A DNA stretch of 23,650 nucleotides from Rhizophagus sp. LPA8_4_AMF. Its lineage: Eukaryota > Glomeromycota > Glomeromycetes > Glomerales > Glomeraceae. Location: NCBI GenBank assembly GCA_021464525.1, contig JADRCO010001004.1, positions 1-23,650 on the forward strand, given 5' to 3'. This document shows, piece after piece, positions 1 to 9,904 of this stretch. The translations under genes were made by a program, and so were the position numbers. Numbering within the stretch: position 1 is the stretch's first letter; each line of letters starts with the position of its first letter. The notes under the pieces were generated by a model. It was not told the DNA's origin, did not search any database, and worked only from the letters and a program-made list of their open reading frames with translations.

Positions 1-62
1 TAAATATGTGCTATATGTTTAATATGTTAAATATATGCTATATGTTAAATATGTTAAACATA
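1..62. repeat. Short AT-rich tandem-like repeat
   Basis: Variants of the motif ATATGTTAAATAT recur several times in the first 62 bases, with the step TATGTTAAA repeated almost unchanged. It is low-complexity sequence with no coding sense. Its left limit is cut off by the window edge. Confidence 0.5.
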
Positions 63-670
63 TCAAACATTCGTAACATTTGTAACATGATCGTCAGTCA
101 CATGATTATTTGATCATCAATCACATAACCTATATCCACGTAACAATATATTCGATTATTTGTTAATCGTTTTGTCACATGTGTCTATTGACTAAATATT
201 CAAGTAATGAAATATTTTTTTTTAATATACAGTTCGAAAAGGTAAGAAAAGTCATTTCTGAAATGTGTATAATGTACATCAACAAAAAAGAGTGAAGTTT
301 TGTCTGATACTAACAGAAATAATTTTTTGATAAAACCGAACGTTCATCCTTTATATTCAGTTGCTAATTAAAAGTCACGAGATTGTTCGGGTATACTCTG
401 TTATATATAATAAGTTCGGATGCGGTGTATGGTAATTTATTATGTGATTTCATTATATCCAGAAATCCAGTGCAAATAAATACTAGTAGTTTATTACTTA
501 GGCCACTACAACTAGATTCTTCGTTTAATGTATTATAAACCCCAGTTTTCAGAAAAATGGGAGAAAATAATATAATTTAGGCCGGGATTATAAAATTTGG
601 GCTGAATTATAAAAAATCACATGACATGTATATCGCTACTAGTCTATCTAAAAATTTTTTTTATTTGACC
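63..670. other. AT-rich spacer without a recognisable gene
   Basis: Stops are frequent in all frames and there is no domain-like translation, tRNA or long repeat. The sequence at 571-615 (a TTAGGCC/GGGCTGAAT patch) weakly resembles the TTTGGCC/TTAGCCC patch near 22.4 kb, but too little is shared to call a repeat family. Confidence 0.5.
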
Positions 671-726
671 AAATTTATAATAATATAATATATGGCCCGC
701 CGTAAGCACAAAAAGTATATACGAAA

Positions 727-865
727 GTGATCATTTGAATATACAAAAATCCATATACAGATATTTACTTAAATAGCTACTTTTATATATTTACATGTAT
801 AAAAGTGGTCATTTGAATATACAAAAGTAGTTATTTGAATATACAAAAGTTATCATTTGAATATA
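727..865. repeat. Left cluster of TCATTTGAATATACAAAA repeats
   Basis: Four copies of a 22-24 bp motif (consensus GTGGTCATTTGAATATACAA plus AAAG) start at about 727, 805, 828 and 850. The last three are head-to-tail. They form the left subterminal part of the palindromic element at 671-1413. Subterminal iterated motifs of this kind are typical of DNA transposon ends, where they can bind transposase; that role is inferred. Confidence 0.7.
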
Positions 866-960
866 TAGTAGATTTCTAAATTAGTCAGTAATTTTTTTTT
901 GATTTCTAAATTAAGTAATAAAAATTTTAGATTTGACCAAACTGGTAGCATATGTATTAG

Positions 961-1071
961 TTATATCCTGGGTGGTTGGGGATAAGCTAGAATCACATAA
1001 TGATCAGCCGTTAGGCTGATCATTTTTGACTATTAAAATAAGCTATTTATCCCCTAACCCAGTGGTATAAC
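961..1071. repeat. Inner inverted repeat with perfect central hairpin
   Basis: The left arm 961-989 and right arm 1041-1071 are imperfect complements sharing TTATA, a CCTGGGT-like block and a GGGGATAA block. Near the centre is a perfect 11-bp stem with a 4-base loop: AATGATCAGCC (999-1009), GTTA, GGCTGATCATT (1014-1024). This is the strongest hairpin in the first 2 kb. Confidence 0.65.
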
Positions 1072-1079
1072 TTTTTTAT

Positions 1080-1208
1080 CCCCTGCCATTTACACAATTT
1101 ATGCGAATATTTATACCTACCAGGAGCGCATAAATAAATGTATATTTATTGATCGTCCAGTAGGGATAATTAAATTCGCATAATTGTGTAAATGGTGTCA
1201 ATCAGGGG
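1080..1208. repeat. Second inner inverted repeat
   Basis: CCCCTG, CCATTTACACAATT and ATGCGAAT on the left (1080-1110) are matched in reverse complement on the right (1174-1208), with a few extra bases (ATTGACA) in the right arm. It lies directly beside the 961-1071 inverted repeat, so the core of the 671-1413 element is two adjacent palindromes. Confidence 0.6.
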
Positions 1209-1222
1209 ATAATGATTTTTAC

Positions 1223-1365
1223 ATATTCAAATGATAACTTTTGGATAACAACTTTCGTATATTCAAATGACCACTTTTATATATGTGAATATACAAAAGT
1301 TGTTATTTGAATATACATTTTTGTATATTAAAATGTTTGTATAATTCAAATAGTAACTTTTGTAT
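1223..1365. repeat. Right cluster of the same subterminal repeats, mostly inverted
   Basis: Inverted copies of the left-cluster motif (TATTCAAATGATAACTTTTG and relatives) lie at about 1223-1243, 1258-1280 and 1343-1365. Between them, 1287-1320 is in the same direction as the left cluster. This mixed orientation suggests either an internal inversion or repeated local duplication inside the element. Confidence 0.65.
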
Positions 1366-1583
1366 ATCTTTTTGTGTTTACGGCAGCCCATAATATACAT
1401 TATTGATAAATTTACTTACCAGGTGCTCAGAACTTAAACTTTGACATATAACTCTGGCCGAAACTATGATAATTCTGATCAATGTTTTGTCCCCCCAGAT
1501 TGTAATCTCCTATTTCATGTGGGCCAATTTTGGAATAAGTAGGTAATGGTAGTAAGTAGTAACTACTGTATATCCCTACTCCC

Positions 1584-1787
1584 TAGGGATGGAAAAAAGT
1601 TCGGGTTGAGCGATTCGTTCCATTCGGTTTGGTAAATTGGTTCCAAATCGAGTTTGATAAACACTGACTTGGATCTGGGCTGAAGTGACAAACTAACCTG
1701 ATTATGGAACCGACTCTGCTGAACTCGGTCTTTTCAATAGTATCGGTTCGGAACTGAACCGGACCGACAAAGTCGTCCTCATCCCTA
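1584..1787. mobile_element. Small element with TAGGGATG inverted ends
   Basis: TAGGGATG at 1584-1591 is matched by CATCCCTA at 1780-1787, framing 204 bp that are richer in G+C than the flanks and full of GGTTC/GAACC steps (for example GGTTCGGAACTGAACC at 1745-1760). The termini resemble the CAGGG-type ends of hAT-family non-autonomous elements. No target-site duplication is visible, so the class assignment is tentative. Confidence 0.45.
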
Positions 1788-2522
1788 AAACAACTTTACT
1801 AAACAAATTCATCAGATAGGAATAATGAATCTGTATTATTAGATGCATAAAATCAGTTAATTATATTGGTTTTGAAATTTACTTTTATTATAAAAAACAC
1901 TAAAATTAAAAAACCGGAGTTTAATTCCTGTGATAAAGTTGTAAATAACTTGCCATCCGTATAAGATAAGCGAATGAATTTATACTCATTTAAAAGAAGA
2001 ATCCCAGATCTACCCAATGAACACAAAATCGTATGAATTGATTCACTGGTTGCTGAATAAACCCGCTCAATATAGTTATTTTCAATGTTTAAGTTTGATC
2101 GTTGATAACTCCGCATGTAATGGTCAAATTTGAATAATCTTTGATTCCTAAGATAGAGTAGATTATAACCTTTTAAATGAATATATAAACATTTGTTTAA
2201 CATGTATGTGTGCTGAGAAATTAACGCTTATGTCAATGGAATAAAATTCGTCACAAAATTTCGAATTATATTTCTTGCTAACAAATATTTCACAGAAAAT
2301 CTTGAATTCTTTTTATTTAATTTTAAATGACTTTATTGGCTATTTAAGATCTTTGATAAATGAAACTAATAGAACAATCCTTAAAAAGAAAAATAAAGTT
2401 AATTTATTTGAAAAAGCAAAAATTTCACAAAAGCTTTATAGACATATTCTTAAAAAAACAAGTAAGCAAAAAAAAAAAAAAATGAATAAAAAAAGATTTT
2501 TTTTATTTGTCAATATTATAGA
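1788..2522. other. AT-rich spacer, no supported gene
   Basis: Open frames occur on both strands (about 1853-2203 minus and 2275-2547 plus), but the translations are low-complexity (rich in K, N, I, F, Y), show no domain pattern, and the plus-strand frame has no ATG near its start. A long A-tract lies at 2468-2481. No RNA gene was seen. Confidence 0.5.
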
Positions 2523-2599
2523 GTTATTAGACACGCAGTTCACATAACAACAATCATTCAATATCCACCGTAATATTGAATAACGAAGTGCCTAATAAC
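2523..2599. repeat. Nested inverted repeat
   Basis: The outer arms GTTATTAGACAC (2523-2534) and GTGCCTAATAAC (2588-2599) differ at one position. The inner arms ATTCAATAT (2556-2564) and ATATTGAAT (2573-2581) are perfect, around an 8-base spacer. This is one of two adjacent hairpin-forming units at 2.5-2.7 kb. Confidence 0.6.
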
Positions 2600-2647
2600 G
2601 GTTATATCCCTGGTAGCCTTACGTGATCATGATAAATTAATCAATTT

Positions 2648-2702
2648 CGGCATGTTACATCATTATTGCCGGATATCAGTAATAAATTGACGTAACATGC
2701 CG
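2648..2702. repeat. 55-bp near-perfect palindrome centred on GATATC
   Basis: CGGCATGTTAC (2648-2658) pairs perfectly with GTAACATGCCG (2692-2702). Pairing continues inward through TCA/TGA and TTATT/AATAA, with few mismatches, to the self-complementary GATATC at 2672-2677. The motif CCGGATAT also recurs at 2669, 2700 and about 2736. The small open frame starting at 2697 begins inside this palindrome and is not considered a gene. Confidence 0.7.
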
Positions 2703-3002
2703 GATATGAGCAAAATTATCGGATCTTATGGGTTACCGGATATAAAATATTATAGGGTTAATTTCAATCATTCTTACTATATGTTTAATATGTATAATTT
2801 TGTAATATATTTCTTATTTTTTTATTTTTTTGCTTACTACTTAAAAATGTTAAAAAATAACCACGGAAAAAGTGATGGGAAATAAAGAGTGATGGGAAGA
2901 AAAGTGTTTAACCATTTATTCTCCTGATTTAGATACGTCATTTGATTATGTAAGACAAATCTTAATTGGGTTTGTAAAGTTTAATGTAACTAATTTTTTA
3001 TT
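2703..3002. other. AT-rich spacer
   Basis: Beyond two further CCGGATAT-like motifs, nothing is recognisable. The short open frame across it encodes low-complexity Y/F/N-rich sequence and is rejected. Confidence 0.45.
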
Positions 3003-3139
3003 AAAAATCTTTAATTAGGCGCAGTGCGCAAATCGGCCGATACGTCCGATACGCCCGATATGTCCATTAAGTTAACGTATACACATATATGCTTACATTG
3101 TATCAGTCATTTACTTACTGCGCTAACTTAAGATCTTTT
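3003..3139. mobile_element. 137-bp MITE-like element
   Basis: The left end (AAAAATCTTTAATTAGGCGC, then AGT) and the reverse complement of the right end (AAAAGATCTTAAGTTAGCGC, then AGT) match at most positions over about 23 bp. The sequence just inside the left end is GC-rich (GCGCAGTGCGC, then a triple 9-mer), in sharp contrast with the flanks. No ORF is present. The true limits could be the GGCGCAGT/ACTGCGC blocks rather than the AT-rich outer part. Confidence 0.55.
3037..3063. repeat. Three tandem 9-mers, CCGATACGT type
   Basis: CCGATACGT, CCGATACGC and CCGATATGT lie head-to-tail. They are CpG-rich in an AT-rich setting and sit just inside the left end of the 137-bp element, so they may be a subterminal protein-binding array. 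Confidence 0.75.
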
Positions 3140-3494
3140 GTTCCATTTAAATATTATATTATCAACAGGGCATATGCACGCGGAAAATGCTTCTATTAGT
3201 AAAACCTAAATACAAGATGAAAACAAATTGCCATCAAAAGATTGCTTTTGTTTGTCCTTGTATTAAAAACTTATTGCGCAATACAATTACATTATACTGG
3301 GTTAGTATACTGTTAGTATTATACAGTAGTACACGATTTAATAATAATCAGTTGATACCCGAATAATTATTAGTTATTCACTGTACGTAATGCAAGGGCA
3401 AATCTATCCTATTCCGGGGCTATAAACTCTTATCCTGTTTTAAAAACTTTATTTATTTACTGTATATAGGGGTACTACCCGAAATTGCATTTTG

Positions 3495-3502
3495 TCACGT
3501 GA
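3495..3502. promoter_or_regulatory. TCACGTGA palindrome (possible bHLH site)
   Basis: This is a perfect 8-bp palindrome with the CACGTG E-box core known to bind bHLH factors of the Cbf1/Pho4/USF kind. Identical octamers occur at 3839-3846 and 7364-7371, and a TCACGTGG variant at 23518-23525. No gene next to it can be named as a target, so function is inferred from the motif alone. Confidence 0.3.
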
Positions 3503-3551
3503 TGTTAAAGCACCGCAGAGGCGCTGAAGTCAATAATTCCTGATAATACGT

Positions 3552-3609
3552 CCTATAAAAATTTTCTGGTAACAAACTCGATCAATTTTCAAAAAAAATT
3601 TTTATAGGG
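3552..3609. mobile_element. 58-bp mini-element with CCTATAAAAATTTT ends
   Basis: Perfect 14-bp inverted ends, CCTATAAAAATTTT (3552-3565) and AAAATTTTTATAGG (3595-3608), enclose only 29 bases. The pentamer TACGT lies immediately outside both ends (3547-3551 and 3610-3614), consistent with a 5-bp target-site duplication; one extra G (3609) sits before the right copy. The same termini appear in the elements at 9727, 19313 and 22249. Confidence 0.65.
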
Positions 3610-3838
3610 TACGTGAAGAAAGAAATGAATAACAATTGTACTTACTACTTCAATAATATTATGTTAACAAAAATTATGATGTAATATAATAAATTTGTAA
3701 AAAAAAAATGCGTGTGTACCTACATATAAATAATAAGTGGATGTTGAAAAACAGAAAAACAACACAAATTTCGATAATGAATATACCATTCAAGAATGTG
3801 ACCAATTTTTTCTTTTTAAAAAAATGGCTTTATAAGTA

Positions 3839-3846
3839 TCACGTGA
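3839..3846. promoter_or_regulatory. TCACGTGA palindrome, second copy
   Basis: Identical to the octamer at 3495 and followed by an ATTTTATTGG stretch whose ATTGG recalls a CCAAT box in reverse. No downstream gene is recognisable. Confidence 0.3.
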
Positions 3847-6767
3847 CATTTTATTGGTAATGTCGCTTATTTATAAATGTTACGGCCGAAGTACTATTTC
3901 AAGAAATTGGATTTGAAATTTACTTTTTATTGCATATAGGTTTAGTATTGTAATTGATTCGTCATTATACATATTTTATTTTTCCTAAAAGTGGAATACA
4001 AGTAAGTATATGACGAATTTTTTTTAAAAAAAAATTTTAAAATGATAAAATTATATTCCGGATTTAGTATTTAGTAACCACATGTTTTTTTAGATACCAT
4101 ATTATGCTTTGTTTTCAAAAATTTGGAATTTTAAAAGTCATTGAAAAATAACTCCGTTATAATTTACCATTTCGAGGGATCATTTATAATAGTACTCTAA
4201 ATTAATAATAGCTTGAAAGCCTAAAGAATCAAACATAATTTTTATTGAATAAAACATTTTTTTTACATTAACGTAAAGGAAAGCTTTTTATTTTATAAAT
4301 ATAATTATTAATTATATCTATATACTGCTAACAAACAACATTCTAGATTTATCAAAACAATGATTACCTATTTTTACTAATTATTGAGACAGATAGAAAG
4401 TTCCAAAGAGAAATCGACCATTTCTAAAGTTGTTAAATCGTTCATGTTTAATCCTGAAATTCTTTTGCAATAACATATGATGTCAATTCGAATGCTTAAG
4501 TTGGTCTCTTTGCAATCACCACAGCAGCGGAATTAACGGATTTGGCATAATATTGTCCTAAAAAGATTAATAAGAAAAATTCATCTTTAAAATGACATCA
4601 TCTCATACATATAATAAGAGTTGTACAAGCAATATAATCGATTTTATACTTATCATTTATTTTATGCATAAATTACGAATAATAACCATTATAAATCTCG
4701 ATATATTTTGTTAAAAATATAATCCATCATGTATCACAATGATAATGCTGTAATCTGTTCTTATAAAGTTAGTACCTTCATTAAAGAAGAATAATAATAA
4801 ATATAATTACAATATTACCTTGAATTATAATAAAAGATATTTATGTATGATGACTAACTGCTAATGGATAAAGGTAAAATGATAGCGGATTCGGAACTAA
4901 ATCCAAAATTCCAAGTTTACAAAAATCGATTTTTTTTTTTTTAATTTATTCATTTATTATATCATTTGAATTGGACGAATGAATTATAAATAAATAGTAA
5001 ATAAATGTCATATTTATAAACTTTATTTATGGATAATCATATTTTTTACTGAATTCTAATAAATTAAATTCCTTCTTAAATTCTTTCAAGATTGATAATT
5101 TAAAATCCAAAATATCTCGCATAATCTCAATTCTGTGAGTGATAATTAATTAATTTGCTATCACGTTCAAATAATTTGGCTATGTAACGCAATAATCACA
5201 AAATAAATAATATATATATTTACTAATAATCACAAATAAATATTGATGAATGTGTTTAGATAATGATTTAACAAATGTAACAAAGTTCTTAAATGATTCT
5301 TTCATTTTTGTAAATTAAGGCTTCCTATTTTGTAAAAACAATCAATTACTATTGCTATTTATCGATGACTTTTTTAGAAATTAAAAAAAGAATAAAGGTT
5401 TCGATTAATAAATCATTCGATAGTAAGATGATCACTGGTTAAAACAAAAAATTAATTTTAATTTTTATTATTTAAATTGAATTTGTGAATTGTGGTACTT
5501 TGAGGCTAAAACCATAGTCAACACCGAGACAATTTTGGTGAAAGTAGTAAAAAACTATGAAAAATACACATTAGTTTTTGCAGGCCGGCGGCAGGCGCAG
5601 TAAATTATAGAAGGCAGTAAGTCTAGAACTAATTCACACCATTCTCCTAAAGTAAATTTTTTTTTTTTTCATTATCATTTTAGAATCACTAAAGTAAAAT
5701 GATGTCAAAAGGTTTTTTATCCCGAAAATAATTCAATATTATTAATAACAATAACGACCATTTTTGTAAAATAAAGTTGATCTTATAGCTAACAACCTTT
5801 TTTGGGCGATCATTGAGATTTACAAGTCTTTATTTAGTAATTAAAAAAGTGGGCAAAGTAAATGAATACGTTCGAAAATTGGTTGTAAAAGAAAATATGA
5901 TTTATTCTAAAATTATTTTTAATAAAATAATTAATACCATAAATGATAAATCGTTAACGTAAATTGGGTAAAAGATTGAAATCATTCGTTTAGTACGCGT
6001 CAAATATGCATGAGCACTCCCTACTATTTGTGATACGTTACAATACTTAACCCACAAGTCATAAATAACATAAATTCATTTCTCATAACATTTCGTCATG
6101 TCAATTTAAAAAAAAAAATTTGTGATATAAACGAAATTATAATTTGATAAAAGAGGCTGGTGTAATAACATTAATGATACCATATAGCAAACGAATATTT
6201 CCAACCGGGTTTATTAAATTCCATTGTACTAGTTCATATAAATTTCCAAGATTGGGATACAAACGATAAAAATTAAAAAAAGTCACGCTTAACAATTATT
6301 TTTGTTTTTTTTTTCAATTCTCATTATAAAAAAAAGTAATATTCGGCATTCTTTCATAGATTATCTTTAAAGCCCCTTTTACTATTCATCTTTTTTTTCG
6401 TTTACTCGTGGTATTGCATGATACGATATGCATTTTTAATAAGGTTTTTATGACGTAAACATTAACTTATCCGATTTATAATCGCTTTTGAAAAGCTTTA
6501 CCGATTATATCCTCGCGTGATACATATTATAATATAAGGACAAAAATAAAAATCTCACATTAAACCAATTATGATTTAGTTAAATGCATCAAAATATTTC
6601 ACAATAAATAAATATGATCTCGATCATTCAATCAATTGGTTCTAATTGACAACTAACTATATCAATGTTTACTTTTCACGCGTAATTTAATCACATTGAA
6701 TTAATTAGCTTAGTTTACACTACGCGTATTCGTTGTATTTACATAGTACAACAGTTTTATTATTTTT

Positions 6768-7024
6768 AAATATATTCCAATTGATTTTATTTGAAATTCA
6801 TATGATAGGAGAAAATTATTAATATCTCTGATCCGATATCAACCGCAAAATCAATTAATCATACGTTACTTTTTCTACGAATAAAAATTATATCAAGTAA
6901 TAAATATATTACAATTGATTTTATTTAGAATTCATATGTTAAAAGAAAATTATTAATATTTCTGACCCGATATCAACCGCAAAATCAATCGTACGTTATT
7001 TTTTCTACAAATAAAAATTATATC
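6768..7024. repeat. Tandem duplication of a ~130-bp unit
   Basis: Copy one (about 6768-6894) and copy two (about 6902-7024) share long blocks, including CAATTGATTTTATTT, GAAAATTATTAATAT, CGATATCAACCGCAAAATCA and ATAAAAATTATATC. The offset falls from 134 to 130 bases across the unit because copy two lacks about four bases after CAATCAAT. The remaining differences are scattered substitutions, so the duplication is not very recent. Neither copy is coding. Confidence 0.85.
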
Positions 7025-7363
7025 TAACTGTAAAAATTCCTGTTTTTGTAGTGTGTCATACTAAATATTGTGTTTTCATGCATTTATCCAATTAGCATAC
7101 AGGTAGTCTCTTCTTTTATTAAATAATAGCGTATTTAATAAATTTCATAAAAACTGTTACGTTAAATTCGCTTGGGTTAACAGCACTTTAATTACGTTAA
7201 ATTAGAGATTTCTTATAATAAATATAAAATATGGGATCAATCACGTAGTGTAATTCATATACGGGACATTTTAATAAAAAAAAAGTTTAGTAAACAAAAA
7301 ATGGTTAATAGATTAAATGTATGGTTACAATAATGGTCTTGTGAGCTACATTGGTATAGTAGA

Positions 7364-7371
7364 TCACGTGA
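7364..7371. promoter_or_regulatory. TCACGTGA palindrome, third copy
   Basis: This octamer lies about 60 bases upstream of a TATA-like ATATAAG (around 7426) in a slightly GC-richer patch. That makes it the most promoter-like of the three copies, but no convincing gene follows; the frame from 7566 encodes only 50 N/K-rich residues. Confidence 0.35.
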
Positions 7372-8048
7372 TACACATGGTAATCCTCAAATGCCTATAC
7401 ATGTAAGTTGCGCCACACCCCTGCATATAAGCTCTTTTTAATTAATTGGATAAATTGCACTTTATTATATAAAACAAAATAAACCTAAATAAATAAAATA
7501 AAAGAAAATATAATAAAAAAAAATTGGATCATAAAAAAGAAAAAAATAAACTTAAATCTGTCATAATGCCATCAAAAATCATAATAATTTATAATTATTC
7601 ATATATTAAAGGATTAATTGGTCGAGATTGTAAAGAAACAAATGATTGTGTTAACCTATTTTCTAGTAAAGTAAATAAAAGCGAAGAAATTATCAAAAAT
7701 TTTACGAATAAAAATTAACGGCGATCCAATTAAAAAGATATAATCGATAAAAATAAATTCAACGGAACTTTAATAACGACAATATTACGTTATTGACGAT
7801 ATAATAGTAATAATAGATAAAACTTTACGTTTTCTGTAATGTGGTAAATACACAACAGTTGACGAGTTTGTGGATAAACAACTTGAACAGCGCCGAGTTA
7901 CCGTCTGTATATAATACATGAGGTGAAAGACTATTTGTTACTTTTTGAAGTGCATTGTACTGTAATATCCAATTATAGGTTTTTTTTTAAAGAATCTGAA
8001 TTTTTATTTCAAAAAAAATCCGGTAAGTTTTTATTATTTTAGAGTTTT

Positions 8049-8182
8049 TTTTTCAACGAAAAGGAGTACGCGTAAGGTAAAGTATTAGTGGGTGAGGGCT
8101 GCAAGCATTATCAGTATGAGCTCACAAATTTAAAAAAAAATAGAAAATATTGGTTTTGTTGGATGTTTTTTTCGTTGAAAAA
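8049..8182. repeat. Inverted pair TTTTTCAACGAAAA / TTTTCGTTGAAAAA
   Basis: The 14-base arms at 8049-8062 and 8169-8182 are perfectly complementary, 106 bases apart. Each is followed, within 5-13 bases on its right, by the self-complementary TACGCGTA (8067 and 8195). The repeated order suggests two related sequence blocks rather than one hairpin. No gene association is visible. Confidence 0.45.
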
Positions 8183-9726
8183 GAATTGTATTTCTACGCG
8201 TAAAATGAGTAATTGAAGGAATTAAAATGTAACAGGTAAGGACTGTGAGAACCCATATTTAAAAAGGCGTAGAAAATAATTTTTGGGGATAAGGCTTTCA
8301 CACTCGCTCTCGGTCGGTGCTTTATATACCAAATTCTTAAAGAAATGATAAGACCACTTATTTTCTTTATTTTAATAATCGCCGGTCAATTGTTTATATT
8401 AAGATAAATTAATTTCATCAGATAAAGCCACATTTGTAATGTATATTGTACCATACAATAATTTTTGAAAAATTTGTTGTATAAATATACATAGTAATGT
8501 ATAAATTAAAGATATTATAGTTATTATAGTACTTTTTATTAAAAAAAAAAATTGGAAAAAAATTGGAAATGTTAGTCCGGTTTGTAGCTCCGAATACCAG
8601 ATTTTACCGTATATCAGAATTCCGAAAATGGAATACAGTCTAAAACATACAGTATGATTTTCCTTTCATGGGTTAATTAATTATTAAAGTTAATGTCAGT
8701 AATTCTACAAGAAGGACAAAAGTATGCACATAAGGTTTTGATACCCCTTTTTATTATGAAAATTCCTATACTCAATACCATGGTGATTTGACCATCTATT
8801 GGGAATTTATATTTTTGATTTATCTAAAATTGTTTTATAAGGAATCGGAAGATCAATCTTATATAATTTATATAATATATAATTTTTTTTTAAACTTATA
8901 AAATAAAAATTTGTTTTACAATATTAAAATAGAAATTTCATTTTAACTAATTATAAATTACGAAAATATGGAATTTCGGATTTAGCGGAACATGGTAACT
9001 GAACGCACGATGACACCTTAATAAATGACAAATTATATTAATATTCACACGTAATCACGCAATGAAATTAAAATAGTAAAAAGTCGTTTGAACGTAATAC
9101 CGGAATTAAACCGGAGTATTTTATTTGCGTATAGGAATAAAAATAAATATTATATAGTACAGAAATTATAATTATCTTTGGTATATTTAATAATGATTAG
9201 TAAATGTTTCAATAAGTTCTACTTCTAACAGATTGTAAAATTATATTTTGTAGATCATACTTAATAAAGAAATGGCATATAGCAATTAAAAAAAAAAATG
9301 TAATTTAGTAAAAAAAAAAATGTGTTTAGTGAGTCGATTTTCTCTAAGTAATTTTTTGTTCTTTCCGTTTTTTTATTGAAAAACCAAGTTTTTTATATGA
9401 AAAGAATAAAAAAAAAAAAAAAAGATTGAAGCTTGCAAATCTCTTAAAAGTTTTGTATATAAGAAAAATTTTTTACATATTGTAAGAACAATTTGATTCG
9501 GATGAACAAAAATGTCATGTAACACATCATCTTACAACATCATTGGATATTAAACGCGTTATTTTACTGTATAAAATATTTTTTTTGATAAATTTTATAA
9601 TACCCATTTTTGTAATATAGGATTTATAAAGCAAACGTATACTTCTATATATGCGTTTCTTGTATTAAAAAATAATTAGAAAATCAAAATTCTCGTTAAG
9701 AAGATTATACGCCTGTATGGTATTAG

Positions 9727-9904
9727 CCCTATAAAACGTTATTTCTGTAAAAACTCCGTAAAAATGAGCCTTTCACGGATCCATTCACGGGAAATGTAAA
9801 TAATTCGATAAATTCCGGGATATAAGGCTATTAATTCCGAAAATATGAGCCTTTTATGGAAAAAGATGGAATATAAAAAACGGATCGACTTTTTTTTTAC
9901 AGGG
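9727..9904 (+). mobile_element. Dispersed CCCTATAAAA repeat, copy A
   Basis: This 178-bp element runs from CCCTATAAAA to TTTTACAGGG. From its left end through AAAAAGATGGAATATAA (about 9877) it matches the reverse complement of 19313-19473 with few differences. It is built around two direct copies of a motif, CCGTAAAAATGAGCCTTTCA and CCGAAAATATGAGCCTTTTA, each ending in a TGGA/CGGA step. There is no coding capacity; the frames across it are chance. It is likely a non-autonomous DNA element. Confidence 0.75.

Larger units (their letters stand above)
671..1413. mobile_element. Nested palindromic MITE-like element
   Basis: The two ends are imperfect inverted copies of about 50 bp. The left arm runs AAATTTATAATAAT, then ATGGCCCGCCGTAAGCAC; the right arm, read in reverse complement, runs AAATTTATCAATAAT, then ATGGGCTGCCGTAAACAC. 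Inside the arms are clusters of a roughly 22-bp motif in opposite orientations, then two further inverted repeats (961-1071 and 1080-1208). There is no transposase or other ORF, so it would be a non-autonomous element moved by proteins encoded elsewhere. No clear target-site duplication was found, so the outer limits are approximate. A hairpin formed by two head-to-head insertions is the main alternative. Confidence 0.65.
3140..6767. other. Long AT-rich intergenic stretch
   Basis: No frame on either strand gives a domain-like translation, and no tRNA or rRNA was seen. It contains the 58-bp mini-element at 3552-3609, two TCACGTGA octamers (3495 and 3839), A/T homopolymer runs, and a short GC-rich island at about 5582-5600 (GGCCGGCGGCAGGCGCAG) with no evident gene. 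Confidence 0.5.
7025..9726. other. AT-rich intergenic stretch
   Basis: No supported gene. It holds the promoter-like patch at 7340-7440, the inverted CAACGAAAA pair near 8.05-8.18 kb, and many A/T runs. A GC-richer patch at 8290-8320 (ACACTCGCTCTCGGTCGGTG) has no ORF or repeat partner in this window. Confidence 0.5.

Noticed and set aside
1853-2203. Minus-strand open frame of 116 codons
   Set aside because: The ATG exists, but the translation shows no domain, the ends are hydrophobic or low-complexity, and no splice structure or partner exon is apparent in AT-rich spacer.
2275-2547. Plus-strand open frame, K/N-rich
   Set aside because: Starts at TTG, not ATG, contains a long A-tract read as K, runs into a palindromic repeat and has no domain.
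2697-2885. Plus-strand open frame with ATG
   Set aside because: Begins inside the 55-bp palindrome and then encodes low-complexity Y/F-rich sequence.
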